DNA from: CAVQEG01 sp963711465
GTDB taxonomy: Bacteria; Bacteroidota; Ignavibacteria; OLB7
NCBI GenBank assembly: GCA_963711465.1
Contig: CAVQEG010000002.1
Location: 248,001-312,000, forward strand
Length of the DNA stretch: 64,000 nucleotides
Direction of reading: 5' to 3'
A program made the translations under genes and the position numbers. Positions 33,273-42,046 of the stretch are shown piece by piece. Each line of letters begins with the position of its first letter. Positions within the stretch are counted from its first letter, which is position 1. The notes under the pieces are model-generated. The model worked only from the letters and a program-made list of their open reading frames with translations. It ran no database searches and was not told the origin of the DNA.

Positions 33273-34381
33273 TCGGTCGTTCCGTTGTGTGTGGAGTGGA
33301 CGATCTCACCGTTGATCGGCGTCTGTTGCCGTGCGTCATCCGCTTCGGCGCCGTCATCTGCTTCGGCACCGTCATCTGCTTCGGCACCGTCATCCTCCTG
33401 CCCGCCGTGGTCCTCGTGCATCGGCTCATCCCCGGTCGTCGGCGCGTTGCTCTCCCCGGCGTTCCGCACGGATTCGACGGGCGCGTGCTTTCCGGCGGCG
33501 CCCACACGTTCCTCGATTTCCTCGACGCTCATCGTGTCGTCCACTGTGATCACGGGCGCCTGCTCCGGCAGATGCGCGTCCTCCTCCATCAGCTCTTCGA
33601 TTTCGCGAAGCTTCGGAAGGTCGGAGATGGACTTCAGGCCGAAGCTCCGGAGGAACTCATCGGTCGTGCCGTAGAGAAGCGGACGGCCGACACCATCGCC
33701 TCGGCCGGTGATCGCCGCCAGATTCTTTTCCAGCAGCGATAGCAGCACCTGATCACAGTTGACGCCACGGATCGACTCGATCTCGGGTTTTGATGCAGGC
33801 TGACGGTAGGCGATGATCGCGAGCGTCTCGAGCGCTGCGGGCGAGAGTCGCCGGCGCGACTTGTCCTTCGAGAGCAGCGCCACGAATTCGCCGTACTCAC
33901 GACGCGTAGCGAACTGATAGCCGCCAGCGACCTCCACGATGCGGAAGGAGCGGCCGGATTCCTCGTACTCACCATTAAGCTCCTCGACGAGATTCCGCAC
34001 CAGTCGCTGGTCGATGCGCACCCGCCCACGGCTTCGGACCGCTCGGTATGAATCCGTCAACTGATCGAGATCTTCTTCGAGTTCATCAGCTCCGTCATCG
34101 AGCCCGGCATCATCCTCGTCGGCGGTCTCGGGCGCCGGTTCATCGCTGGCCTCGTTCGAATTCTCACCCTCATCAACCTCGAATTCCGCTTCCGACTCCG
34201 CCTCGGCGCCGGCGTCCGCCTCGTCGGTCGGGACCGGGACCGTCGGCGGCTCCTCGTCCTCACCGGAGAGCAGCCGCACGAGCATGCGGGCCGGGACCGG
34301 TTCCTCGGAGGCAAAGACGAGTGCTTCGATTACCGGTCTGAGCAGCTCGGGGTCGTAGGAAATGGCGGAACGCTTGGCCAT
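33269..34381 (-). CDS. scpB: Segregation and condensation protein ScpB with acidic insert and repeat tail
   Basis: ScpB forms the Smc-ScpAB condensin with ScpA and SMC. The 370-residue protein has the two winged helices: residues 10-43 (PVIEALVFASEEPVPARMLV) and a core from VRIDQRLVRNLVEELNGEYE through ALETLAIIAYRQPASKPEIESIRGVNCDQVL to RPLLYGTTDEFLRSFGL. The usual length is about 190-220. The excess lies in an acidic insert (about 45-105, Glu/Asp/Ala-rich) within the first winged helix and an acidic C-terminal tail with DDGAEA units. It starts 37 bases after the scpA stop and has the scpA-scpB order. Confidence 0.93.
   Translation of the reverse strand: MAKRSAISYDPELLRPVIEALVFASEEPVPARMLVRLLSGEDEEPPTVPVPTDEADAGAEAESEAEFEVDEGENSNEASDEPAPETADEDDAGLDDGADELEEDLDQLTDSYRAVRSRGRVRIDQRLVRNLVEELNGEYEESGRSFRIVEVAGGYQFATRREYGEFVALLSKDKSRRRLSPAALETLAIIAYRQPASKPEIESIRGVNCDQVLLSLLEKNLAAITGRGDGVGRPLLYGTTDEFLRSFGLKSISDLPKLREIEELMEEDAHLPEQAPVITVDDTMSVEEIEERVGAAGKHAPVESVRNAGESNAPTTGDEPMHEDHGGQEDDGAEADDGAEADDGAEADDARQQTPINGEIVHSTHNGTTE
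33335..33394 (-). repeat. 18-bp tandem repeat inside scpB encoding DDGAEA
   Basis: Units GTCATCCGCTTCGGCGCC, GTCATCTGCTTCGGCACC and GTCATCTGCTTCGGCACC lie at 33335-33352, 33353-33370 and 33371-33388, followed by a partial unit. On the coding strand they give Asp-Asp-Gly-Ala-Glu-Ala. The near-identity of copies suggests recent slippage and copy-number variability. Confidence 0.9.
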
Positions 34382-34418
34382 TGAATACAGCTGAATGCGA
34401 TGGGAGTTGGGGGGAATT

Positions 34419-35147
34419 TCAGAGTCGATACAGGAGAATGTCGTCGAAGACGGCGTCCTGCCGATAGGCGATGAACTTGCTTCGAATGAGCTCGAGCATT
34501 GCGAGGAACGTGACGACGAGGCCGATACGATCGAGGTCGCGGACGAGGTCGAAGAGCGTTACCTGCGTCTGGTGGGCGAGCTCCGAGAGAATGTATTCGG
34601 TCTGCTGTTCGATCGTGTAGGTGAGCTGCTCGACCACGTGGACGTTCCTCTTCGGAGCACGATCGACCGCGCGTTTGAAGGCGGTGAGCAGGTCGTAGAG
34701 CGTGACGTTCCGCAGAATCTCCTCCGGCGTCGCGTCGGTGATGACCTTTTCGTCGGCCTTGAAGTACTGGCGATAGAAGACCGCGCGATTCTCCTCCTCG
34801 CGCTCGCGCAGTTCACCGGCGATCTCCTTGTACTGCCGGTACTCCAGAAGGCGACGGACGAGCTCGGCGCGGGGATCTTCCTCGTCCTCCTCTCCCGCGG
34901 CACGCTCGGGCTTCGGCAGCAGCATCTGCGCCTTGATCTGCATGAGCATCGCCGCCATGACGATGAAATCGCCCGCCTGCTCGAGATCGAGCATCTGTAT
35001 CGCGTGCGTGTAGGTGAGGAACTCCTCGGCGATGCGCGCGATCGGAATGTCGTAGATATCCAGCTCGTCACGCCGGATGAAGAACAGCAGCAGATCGAGC
35101 GGCCCCTCGAAGTTGGGCAGCGATATAACGTAGGGGTTGGCACTCAT
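34419..35147 (-). CDS. scpA: Segregation and condensation protein ScpA (kleisin)
   Basis: The kleisin subunit of the Smc-ScpAB complex, 242 residues. N-terminal FEGPLDLLLFFIRRDELDIYDIPIARI is the hallmark SMC-neck-binding helix. It is followed by YTHAIQMLDLEQAGDFIVMAAMLMQIKAQMLLP, and a C-terminal winged helix with VTLFDLVRDLDRIGLVVTFLAMLELIRSKFI. A short Glu-rich loop (GEEDEEDP) sits mid-protein, as usual. It is the first gene of the scpA-scpB-lipoprotein unit, and diverges from the aldehyde dehydrogenase gene. Confidence 0.96.
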   Translation of the reverse strand: MSANPYVISLPNFEGPLDLLLFFIRRDELDIYDIPIARIAEEFLTYTHAIQMLDLEQAGDFIVMAAMLMQIKAQMLLPKPERAAGEEDEEDPRAELVRRLLEYRQYKEIAGELREREEENRAVFYRQYFKADEKVITDATPEEILRNVTLYDLLTAFKRAVDRAPKRNVHVVEQLTYTIEQQTEYILSELAHQTQVTLFDLVRDLDRIGLVVTFLAMLELIRSKFIAYRQDAVFDDILLYRL

Positions 35148-35384
35148 GGAACTTGGAAGTTACGAAGCCGGCAAGATCGAGACGCCAGCGTCACCGCTGC
35201 GGGCGACGGCAGCGACGCTGAGATCGCCGGGGCGATCGAAGCGGTGAGTTCGTACCTTTGAGGCTTCGATCGGCCCTGGCCGGCGGTTGGCGGCTCCTGC
35301 AGCCGGGTGGTTTGTGCCGCCGGGGCTCCCGGGCGCGCCACCCCCGTTCGAACATTCACATCCACACTCACGCATTCCCAAGCC

Positions 35385-36872
35385 GTGTCTCATACCTACA
35401 GGAATTTCATTGGCGGTCAGTGGACCGATGCGCGCAACGGCGCCACCTTCGAAGACAGGAACCCGGCCGATCGCGACGACGTGATCGGAACGTTCCCTGA
35501 CAGCGGTGGGTACGAGGTCGATCAGGCGGTCGCCGCCGCGCTGGATGCCTACAGGAGCTGGCGCCTGGTACCCGCACCGAAACGTGGCGACATCCTTCGT
35601 CGCGCCGGCGACATACTCGCCGATCGGAAGCAGGAGCTCGCCCGCGCCATGACCCGGGAAATGGGAAAGCCCGTCTTCGAAACCGCAGGCGACGTTCAGG
35701 AGGCAATCGACACCGCCTACTACGCGGCCACCGAGGCGCGACGGCTCTTCGGCTACAATGCACCGAGCGAGATGTCCAACAAGGTGAACCTCTCCTTCCG
35801 CATGCCGATCGGCGTCTGCGGGATCATCACCGCGTGGAACTTCCCGATGGCGGTGCCGAGCTGGAAGATCCTTCCGGCGCTCGTATGTGGTAATACCATC
35901 GTCTACAAGCCCTCGGAGGACGCGCCGCATTCGGGCAATCTGATGGCGGAGGTCCTGGCCGAGGCCGGGTTGCCCGACGGCGTCTTCAACGTCGTCCACG
36001 GAACGGCGGAGGCAGGCAGCGCCATCGTCGAGCACCCGGATACGCGGGTGATCGGATTCACCGGTTCGACCGAGGTCGGCAACCACATCGCCGCTCGTGC
36101 CGGAGCGCTCAACAAGAAGGTGTCACTCGAGATGGGTGGCAAGAACGCGCAGATCGTCATGCCGGATGCCGATCTCGACCTCGCGCTCGACGGCGTGCTG
36201 TGGGGCGCATTCGGTACGACCGGCCAGCGCTGCACCGCGACCAGCCGGCTGATCCTCCACGAGGCGATCTACGATGAATTCATCAACCGACTCATTACAC
36301 GTGCTTCGAAGCTGAAGATCGGCCCCGGGCTGGAGGATGGGACCGAGATGGGACCGGTCATCAACGAGAAGCAGCTGGAGCGGATCGAACGCTACGTGAG
36401 CATCGGCCGTGAGGAGGGTGCCACCTGCGTGCTCGGCGGCGACCGCGTCGGTGAGGATCGCAAACTCGCCGACGGCAACTTCTACCTGCCGACGATTTTC
36501 ATCGACGTCACACGCGACATGCGGATCGCACGCGAGGAAATCTTCGGACCCGTACTGTCGGTGATCAAGGTCGCCGATCTCGACGAAGCCATCGACGTGC
36601 TCAACGACACGCCGTATGGACTTTCGTCGAGTCTGTACACGAAGAACGTCAACGACGCGTTCCGGGCGATCCGCGACATCGAGGCCGGCATCACCTACAT
36701 CAACGTCCCGACGATCGGAGCCGAGGCCCACATGCCGTTCGGAGGCGTCAAGGGAACGGGCAACGGGCACCGCGAGGGCGGCTGGACGGTCTACGACATC
36801 TTCACTGAGTGGAAGACCGTCTACATCGACTACTCCGGCTCGCTGCAGCGCGCGCAGATCGACAACTACTGA
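35385..36872 (+). CDS. NAD(P)-dependent aldehyde dehydrogenase
   Basis: A 495-residue ALDH-superfamily enzyme oxidising an aldehyde to its acid. Catalytic and binding residues: Asn152 in WNFPM, Lys175 in YKPSE, the cofactor loop GFTGSTEVG (224-232), general-base Glu249 in SLEMGG, and nucleophile Cys283 in GQRCTA. The sequence is closest in feel to the semialdehyde-type group (succinate-semialdehyde, alpha-aminoadipate or piperideine-6-carboxylate), but substrate cannot be fixed. The frame opens at 35307 with a low-complexity lead. GTG 35385 begins at SHTYRNFIGGQW, the family N-terminus, and is chosen. Confidence 0.92.
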   Translation: MSHTYRNFIGGQWTDARNGATFEDRNPADRDDVIGTFPDSGGYEVDQAVAAALDAYRSWRLVPAPKRGDILRRAGDILADRKQELARAMTREMGKPVFETAGDVQEAIDTAYYAATEARRLFGYNAPSEMSNKVNLSFRMPIGVCGIITAWNFPMAVPSWKILPALVCGNTIVYKPSEDAPHSGNLMAEVLAEAGLPDGVFNVVHGTAEAGSAIVEHPDTRVIGFTGSTEVGNHIAARAGALNKKVSLEMGGKNAQIVMPDADLDLALDGVLWGAFGTTGQRCTATSRLILHEAIYDEFINRLITRASKLKIGPGLEDGTEMGPVINEKQLERIERYVSIGREEGATCVLGGDRVGEDRKLADGNFYLPTIFIDVTRDMRIAREEIFGPVLSVIKVADLDEAIDVLNDTPYGLSSSLYTKNVNDAFRAIRDIEAGITYINVPTIGAEAHMPFGGVKGTGNGHREGGWTVYDIFTEWKTVYIDYSGSLQRAQIDNY

Positions 36873-36885
36873 CCACCCGGCGGCG

Positions 36886-37455
36886 TCAGGCGTCGTCGGC
36901 GGGATTTCTCAGTCCGCGAACGTAGTTGTCGATCAGTCGACGGTAGCTCTCATCGAGGTCGACCGGCAGACCGAAGCCACCGACGCGTTCGATGTCGACG
37001 AATCCGTGCAGAATACTCCGCAGTCCCCGGATGGCGTGGATGGCGTCCCGTTCACCGAGGTCGAACGACTGCATGATCGACTGCAGCAGCGCGATGATGC
37101 GGGCGGCTTCCTCCCCGGCGGCTCCCTCCGCCACCGGAAGCAGCAGCGCGTAGAGTCCGGGATGCGCCCGGGCGAACGCACGCGCGGCATGGGCGACGGC
37201 CACGAGCGCAGGTTCCGCCTCCTTTCCCGCGGCCGCCGAATGCAGCGTCTCGTGGAACCGCTGGAAGGTCAGGAGCGTGACGCCCGCGCGCAGGTCGGCA
37301 AGACCGCCGACGTGGTTGTAGAGCGACGGCACGCGGACCTTGAAATGGGCGGCAACGTCGGTCAGTGTGATGAGCTCCGGATCTCCCGCCTGGTCGATCA
37401 GATCGGCGGCGGCGGCAACCACCCGATCGCGATTCAGCCCCGGACGCCTAGCCAT
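36886..37455 (-). CDS. TetR/AcrR-family transcriptional repressor (WHG-type C-terminus)
   Basis: A 188-residue regulator. The N-terminal helix-turn-helix is LNRDRVVAAAADLIDQAG...ITLTDVAAHFKVRVPSLYNHVGG (7-50), with the typical PSLYNHV recognition helix. The C-terminal half, with HPGLYALLL and RGLRSILHGFVDIERVGGFG, resembles the WHG/TetR_C_33 ligand-binding domain. ATG 37455 overlaps the upstream MBL-fold gene by 8 bases, so both are on one transcript. It probably represses that operon through the twin palindrome at 38179-38213. The inducer is unknown. Confidence 0.9.
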   Translation of the reverse strand: MARRPGLNRDRVVAAAADLIDQAGDPELITLTDVAAHFKVRVPSLYNHVGGLADLRAGVTLLTFQRFHETLHSAAAGKEAEPALVAVAHAARAFARAHPGLYALLLPVAEGAAGEEAARIIALLQSIMQSFDLGERDAIHAIRGLRSILHGFVDIERVGGFGLPVDLDESYRRLIDNYVRGLRNPADDA

Positions 37456-38161
37456 TGTGGGCGTCCTCCCACCGACGCGCCGCTGCTTCGATCGCGGCAT
37501 CCATTGCCGCACGGGGATTCGAAAGAACAGGACCGTGGCCGACGGCCAGCCGGTCGGGATGCAATGCCCGCAGTCGACGTGCGCTGTTCAACGCGGTGAG
37601 ATTGTGCCATGTCGCCATGGCGGGAAACGGAAACAGCGGATTGAGGTGACCCGAGACGCGCGTGCCCCATTGCGTGCTGTAGGCGTCGCCGGCGATCAGC
37701 GTCCCGTCACGGCGATCGAGGAATGCCGCGTGGCCTGGCGTATGTCCGGGCGACGCGACCACCTCGAGCGATCCGACCCGATCGCCGTCGCCGACCGTGC
37801 GGGTCACCCGTGTGGTGAGCGACGGCCATCCCCCACGAACGGGCGTCTGCGGTTCCCCCGGTTCGAGGTCGAGGTCACCGCACATCTGCCGTGCGGCCCG
37901 TTCGGTTGCGATCACCTCAACGTCGGGAAGCGACGCCACCAGCGCGTCGAGCGAACCGACGTGATCGCTGTGCGGGTGCGTCAGTGCGATACGACCGATG
38001 GCGCCGCGCTCCTGCCGCGCCGCTGCGATGATCGCCTCGGCAGTGCCGGACAGGCCGGCGTCGATGAGCGTGAATCCGTCGGGTTCCCGAACGAGAAAGC
38101 AGTTGAACGCGGCCATCCGCGTGATCTGAATGAGATTCTCTCCGATGCGTTGCGTCTTCAT
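37448..38161 (-). CDS. MBL-fold metal-dependent hydrolase
   Basis: A 237-residue metallo-beta-lactamase-fold hydrolase. The metal motif THPHSDHVGS (61-70; HxHxDH) is present. Later ligands occur in SPGHTPGHAAF and AGDAY, and near the C-terminus VGHGP. The LIDAGLSGTA lead is typical. Substrate unknown: candidates include lactones and thioesters. ATG 38161 follows a strong Shine-Dalgarno GGGAGGA at 38165-38172 by four bases. Twin operators lie directly upstream, so it is likely autoregulated by the downstream TetR partner. Confidence 0.9.
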   Translation of the reverse strand: MKTQRIGENLIQITRMAAFNCFLVREPDGFTLIDAGLSGTAEAIIAAARQERGAIGRIALTHPHSDHVGSLDALVASLPDVEVIATERAARQMCGDLDLEPGEPQTPVRGGWPSLTTRVTRTVGDGDRVGSLEVVASPGHTPGHAAFLDRRDGTLIAGDAYSTQWGTRVSGHLNPLFPFPAMATWHNLTALNSARRLRALHPDRLAVGHGPVLSNPRAAMDAAIEAAARRWEDAHNG

Positions 38162-38164
38162 GGG

Positions 38165-38172
38165 TTCCTCCC
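38165..38172 (-). promoter_or_regulatory. Strong ribosome binding site for the MBL-fold gene
   Basis: On the minus strand AGGGAGGAACCC precedes ATG 38161. It is unusually strong for this window, where most starts lack a clear Shine-Dalgarno, and it decides the start over ATG 38194, which lies inside the operator. Confidence 0.75.
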
Positions 38173-38178
38173 TGGTGA

Positions 38179-38213
38179 CTAATGACATTAGCAATATAGA
38201 CTAACGTCATTAG
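38179..38213 (-). promoter_or_regulatory. Twin palindromic operator, likely TetR site, overlapping the promoter
   Basis: CTAATGACATTAG (38179-38191) is a perfect 13-bp palindrome with a central A. CTAACGTCATTAG (38201-38213) is a near copy with one mismatched pair. Both sit in the context GACTAAyGwCATTAG. Centres are 22 bp apart, about two helical turns. Between them on the minus strand lies TCTATATTGC, which could be a promoter -10/-7 element. The TetR-family gene is in the same operon. Confidence 0.75.
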
Positions 38214-38338
38214 TTTACCAAACACCCACTTGAATTTTCGAACCAGCGGCCGCCTCGGCGTGGACGCCACGACCGAGAAGGCAGCCGACACGCGACCCGG
38301 CCTTCGGCCGGACTCCGCCAGACACACGACTTCGATAC

Positions 38339-38983
38339 ATGCCACGCGAATCACTCTCCGACCGGCGCGAACGTGCGCTCGAGATCATTCGAATTCTCGA
38401 AGAGACGTATCCCGACTCGCGCATCGCGCTCGACTACCAGACGCCGTTCCAGCTGCTGATCGCGACGATCCTCGCCGCACAGTGCACCGACGCGCGGGTG
38501 AACATGGTCACGCCGGGCCTCTTCGAGCAGTACCCGACGCCCCAGGCCTTCCTCGACGCACCGGTCGAGGAACTCGAGCAGGCGATCTACTCGACGGGAT
38601 TCTACCGCAACAAGGCGAAGTCGATTCGAAGCGCGTGCAGGACGCTGGTGGAGAAATTCGGCGGCGAGGTCCCCTCGACGATGGAGGAGCTGCTGGAGCT
38701 TGGCGGTGTGGGGCGAAAGACGGCCAACGTGTTGCTCGGCCACTGCTTCGGCGTGCCGGGCATCGTCGTCGACACGCACGTCAAGCGTATCGGTAACCTG
38801 CTCGGGCTGGCGAAGTCGGACGACCCGGTGAAGATCGAGGCGCAGCTCGAGAAGGTGATTCCAAAGCAGAAGTGGGTGAAATTCGGTCATCTCATCGCCG
38901 ATCACGGGCGCGCGATCTGCATCGCGCGCCGACCGAAGTGCGGGCAATGCCCGCTGGCGATCGTCTGTCCGTCGGCTACCTGA
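38339..38983 (+). CDS. nth: Endonuclease III (DNA glycosylase/AP lyase)
   Basis: Removes oxidised pyrimidines and cuts AP sites in base excision repair. The 214-residue protein has the helix-hairpin-helix LGGVGRKTAN (121-130) with catalytic Lys127. Asp145 in VVDTHVKR is the second catalytic residue. The [4Fe-4S] cluster motif is C194-x6-C201-x2-C204-x5-C210. These are complete and in normal order. ATG 38339 fits the family length. Its 3' end overlaps the Omp28-like gene by 8 bases, convergently. Confidence 0.97.
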   Translation: MPRESLSDRRERALEIIRILEETYPDSRIALDYQTPFQLLIATILAAQCTDARVNMVTPGLFEQYPTPQAFLDAPVEELEQAIYSTGFYRNKAKSIRSACRTLVEKFGGEVPSTMEELLELGGVGRKTANVLLGHCFGVPGIVVDTHVKRIGNLLGLAKSDDPVKIEAQLEKVIPKQKWVKFGHLIADHGRAICIARRPKCGQCPLAIVCPSAT

Positions 38984-40037
38984 GCACCACCACCTGTCCG
39001 GTCCCGACGGACGTTCCCGCACGCAGTACCCAGGTGTAGACACCGCACGGAAGGTCGGAGACATCGAGGCGAACCGTGTGCGAACCCGCGGTCACTGCGC
39101 CGGCGTCGATCGAGCGCACCTCCGCTCCGACGGCGTTGTGGAGCGTGACCACGACGGGCGCCGCGCCGGACAACGTGAACGGGATGGTGGCGACGTCATC
39201 GGCGGGATTCGGACGCGCACTCGCGACGGTGCAGCCGGCGACCGCATGCGTCTGCTGAACGCGCGATGGAAGCGTCGGCGAAAATCCGGCCTGGAGGATC
39301 GGATTGGGATCGAATGCGTCCTGAACCCATGCGACGGCATACATCTCCTGCGCCTGCCAGTCGGCTCCGAGTGCATAGCTGTAGGAGAACGTCTTCTGTT
39401 CGTTGGGATTCAGCGTGATGTCAACCCCGTCGCTCGTCGTCAGGAAGGCGCGGAAGACATCGTAGAAGTCCTTCTCCCCGTTGTCATTCGGCAGGTCGGA
39501 CAGATCGCGATGAATCGCATTTTCGACCGCCGCCACGCGCAGCTTGTATCCCTGCTGCAGTCCGCTCGGTCCGGCTGTGACCACCACCGTAACCTTGATC
39601 GAGTCTTCGGAGGGTTCCTGCGTGACCTCGATACCGATTGGTGCGTCGGTGGCGAGGACCTGATCGACGCGTCCACGAACCTGGGATTCATCGGTAGGAA
39701 GCACCGGGAATTCACCGCCGACGCGAGCGTAGGGCAGCCCTGCCTGTCCCCCGTAGAACGTATAGCGAGCGTCATTGTCAGCCCGATCCGCCAGGTAGAA
39801 GGGGTCGTTCGGATGGGGAAAATTCATGTGGTAGCGGATCGACGTGACGCGATCGGCATGGTCGGCGACGACGGCGTTGAGAACGGGCGTCGCCTGGACG
39901 CACGGAATGCAGGTAGCGCTGTTGAACTCCTCGATGAGCACGACGGACTGGAACTGGGCCCGCGCCACGCCAGCGGCGCCGCAGACGAGCAGTGCGAACA
40001 CGAAGAGCAGTCGGGCAGCGGGAATCGAACGGGTCAT
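38976..40037 (-). CDS. Omp28-like secreted thioredoxin-fold protein with T9SS-type C-terminus
   Basis: A 353-residue secreted protein. The signal peptide (1-28, ends ARAQ) is followed by LIEEFNSATCIPCVQATPVLN, an Omp28/thioredoxin-like fold with Cys43 and Cys46 in a CIPC motif. Residues about 262-353 form a T9SS type A-like sorting domain (ARPNPADDVATIPFTL.., VVVTLHNAVGAEVRSID, AGSHTVRLDVSDLPCGVYTWVL). It is therefore probably secreted across the outer membrane and surface-attached. It is clustered with DUF6029 and a TlpA-like protein, a grouping I recall from Bacteroidota. The redox role is inferred. Confidence 0.85.
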   Translation of the reverse strand: MTRSIPAARLLFVFALLVCGAAGVARAQFQSVVLIEEFNSATCIPCVQATPVLNAVVADHADRVTSIRYHMNFPHPNDPFYLADRADNDARYTFYGGQAGLPYARVGGEFPVLPTDESQVRGRVDQVLATDAPIGIEVTQEPSEDSIKVTVVVTAGPSGLQQGYKLRVAAVENAIHRDLSDLPNDNGEKDFYDVFRAFLTTSDGVDITLNPNEQKTFSYSYALGADWQAQEMYAVAWVQDAFDPNPILQAGFSPTLPSRVQQTHAVAGCTVASARPNPADDVATIPFTLSGAAPVVVTLHNAVGAEVRSIDAGAVTAGSHTVRLDVSDLPCGVYTWVLRAGTSVGTGQVVVLR

Positions 40038-40156
40038 GGAGACGTCCTGCGGATGGTTCGAAGTGGGCTTCTCGTCGATGCAAAGCACCGAATATATTCT
40101 GTCGTGCCGACACATTCCAGCCAGCACCGGTGCAGCCAGCACCGGCCGCTCTGCGG

Positions 40157-41869
40157 CTACAGCGTCGATGTCACCTCGAGGCGGAATCCTTCGAATGGAT
40201 TGATCAGCCTGCAGACGCCACCGGTACAGACGACACCGCCGCGCTCGGCACCGTACTGGGCGGTGATGGTGTGCGCGGTTCCGATGCGATAGGCAGCACC
40301 GATCACCGGCCAGAAGTGGCGCTGGCTCTCCTCTGTGTTCGTCGTGGAGTATTCGACGCGCGTGAAGATCGTCCACGTGGGAGAGCGGGTGAACTCCAGC
40401 GTCAGCAGTGCGTTGAAGTACCGACCGTCGCTGGCCGCCTGTCCGATCGAGTCGATTGCCGGCTGCACCTTGGTGTCGTCGGTGACGCGCTGCAGCTCGA
40501 GGATCGAATGGAGGGTATTGCGCTTGCCCAGCCCGTCGTAGGCCTCGAGCATTGCGGTCGAGGCGCGGTAGGCGACGGCGCTCGGCGCGATCAGATCGCC
40601 GTTGCCGACGGTGTAGGTCATGTTGTAACGCTGCTGCAGCGCGAGGGAGAACGAGTTGTCATCGTCGAGCGTGTAGTCGGCCTTGGCGAAGGCCTCCCAG
40701 TAAGGCGAGTAGCGGACGTCGGCAAGCTCGGGAAACGCGCGGGGTGCGTCGTCGAGCGGGTGATACATGGTCTTCGCCACCTCTCCGGAATCGGTCGGAG
40801 CAACGAACGTGGCCTCATAGGCAGAGTGCCGGCTGCCTCCGAGTCCGATGAACGTCAGCGTCAGATCCTCGCTCGGGTAGACCAGGCCTTCGAGCTGGAA
40901 TCCCACCTCATCGTTGAGATCGGGTGCATGCGGGTTGCGCGCCAGCAGGGTCTTGTCGTGCTCGTAGACGAGCGTCGGAGGATTTTGAAACGGGAGGCCA
41001 CGCGTTGCGCGTGTGTTGACATCCCGCTCGTCCGGGTTGACAAGATCGAAGCGGTAGTTCTTGTACTCCGCGGTGATGCCGAAGATGTCGGTCGCGTAGC
41101 CGAGCATTTCGTAGTAGCCGGTACCGTACGTGCTCGAGCTGGTGCGTGCACGGGTGGCGCTGTCGATGTCGGTGCGCTTGTCGGAGACGCTGAGGTAGGC
41201 GCTCAGTCCATCGTAGTTCACAGCGACGTGTCCTTCGCGCAGGTAATCGTTGAACTCGCGGAAGTATCCGCTCCGCGTCGGATTGCCGGTTGCCGCCACG
41301 TACCCGCCGCCGACGGCGACGGGCGCGATCGGCCGCACTTCTCCTGAGGCGCCGCGCACGAGGTACTGCTCCACGCGCGACGGATTGAGGATGTCGGCGT
41401 AGTTGAGAATGCCCCCGAAGGCTCCGACGGAGTACTTCTGCTGATCGAAGTCGAGCTCGACGCCGTCGGTCTGCGTGTTGAACCCGAGGGGACGGCTTTC
41501 GAACGTGTTGAAGATCATGCCGCGCCCGATGAGGTTGTAGAACGATCCGGCTCGGACGCGAAGGCCGTCACGACGGAATTCCCCGAAGTACTGCGTCAGT
41601 CCGAGCGTGTCGCGTCCATACTCCCGCGGCTTGTCGATCTCCACGCGAAAACCGAGGGTGAAGTCGCTGACGTACATGCGTGTATCGAAGAGATCCTCGA
41701 GGTACTCCTTGCTGACGGTCTTTGCGTCGAGCGCCTGGTCTCCCCTGCCGTAGCGGAACTGGTTGGAGACGACGGTCTGGAGATTCTGTGCACGGACCGT
41801 GACGGCGGCTGCCACGGCGGCAACGGCAATCACGACGCAGACGCGGACGATGCGGGAAGGACGTGACAC
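40157..41869 (-). CDS. DUF6029-type outer-membrane beta-barrel protein
   Basis: A 570-residue protein. The signal segment is VIAVAAVAAAVTVRAQ after a basic lead, and the body alternates aromatic/charged strands with repeated GY/Y-motifs (SYLSVSDKRTDIDSATRART, LTLTFIGLGGSRHSAYEATF). The C-terminal strand is RLEVTSTL. The content fits the DUF6029 family of Bacteroidota outer-membrane proteins that sit with Omp28-like and TlpA-like genes. GTG 41869 (VSRPSRIV) gives a proper signal peptide; the longer frame to 42007 overlaps the terminator. Function unknown; possibly involved in export or anchoring of the Omp28-like partner. Confidence 0.8.
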   Translation of the reverse strand: MSRPSRIVRVCVVIAVAAVAAAVTVRAQNLQTVVSNQFRYGRGDQALDAKTVSKEYLEDLFDTRMYVSDFTLGFRVEIDKPREYGRDTLGLTQYFGEFRRDGLRVRAGSFYNLIGRGMIFNTFESRPLGFNTQTDGVELDFDQQKYSVGAFGGILNYADILNPSRVEQYLVRGASGEVRPIAPVAVGGGYVAATGNPTRSGYFREFNDYLREGHVAVNYDGLSAYLSVSDKRTDIDSATRARTSSSTYGTGYYEMLGYATDIFGITAEYKNYRFDLVNPDERDVNTRATRGLPFQNPPTLVYEHDKTLLARNPHAPDLNDEVGFQLEGLVYPSEDLTLTFIGLGGSRHSAYEATFVAPTDSGEVAKTMYHPLDDAPRAFPELADVRYSPYWEAFAKADYTLDDDNSFSLALQQRYNMTYTVGNGDLIAPSAVAYRASTAMLEAYDGLGKRNTLHSILELQRVTDDTKVQPAIDSIGQAASDGRYFNALLTLEFTRSPTWTIFTRVEYSTTNTEESQRHFWPVIGAAYRIGTAHTITAQYGAERGGVVCTGGVCRLINPFEGFRLEVTSTL

Positions 41870-41996
41870 GGATTTGTCGGGAAGAGTGAATGGAAGTCTG
41901 ACGCAAATCAGCCGGCGAAAGAGTCGTCGACGTGTGCCGTCAATCGGGCGCGGGAGGTTCGGGCAGAGGTGTGAAAGCCGGCGGGAAAAATAGGAA

Positions 41997-42026
41997 AACC
42001 GGAGCACCGCGATCGGTCCTCCGGTT
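41997..42026. terminator. Bidirectional hairpin terminator between TlpA-like and DUF6029 genes
   Basis: AACCGGAG (41997-42004) and CTCCGGTT (42019-42026) form an 8-bp stem flanked by A-rich and T-rich runs on either side, so it can act on both strands. It lies about 20 bases after the TlpA-like stop. Confidence 0.75.
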
Positions 42027-42046
42027 TTTCGAATTGTCGACGCTGG

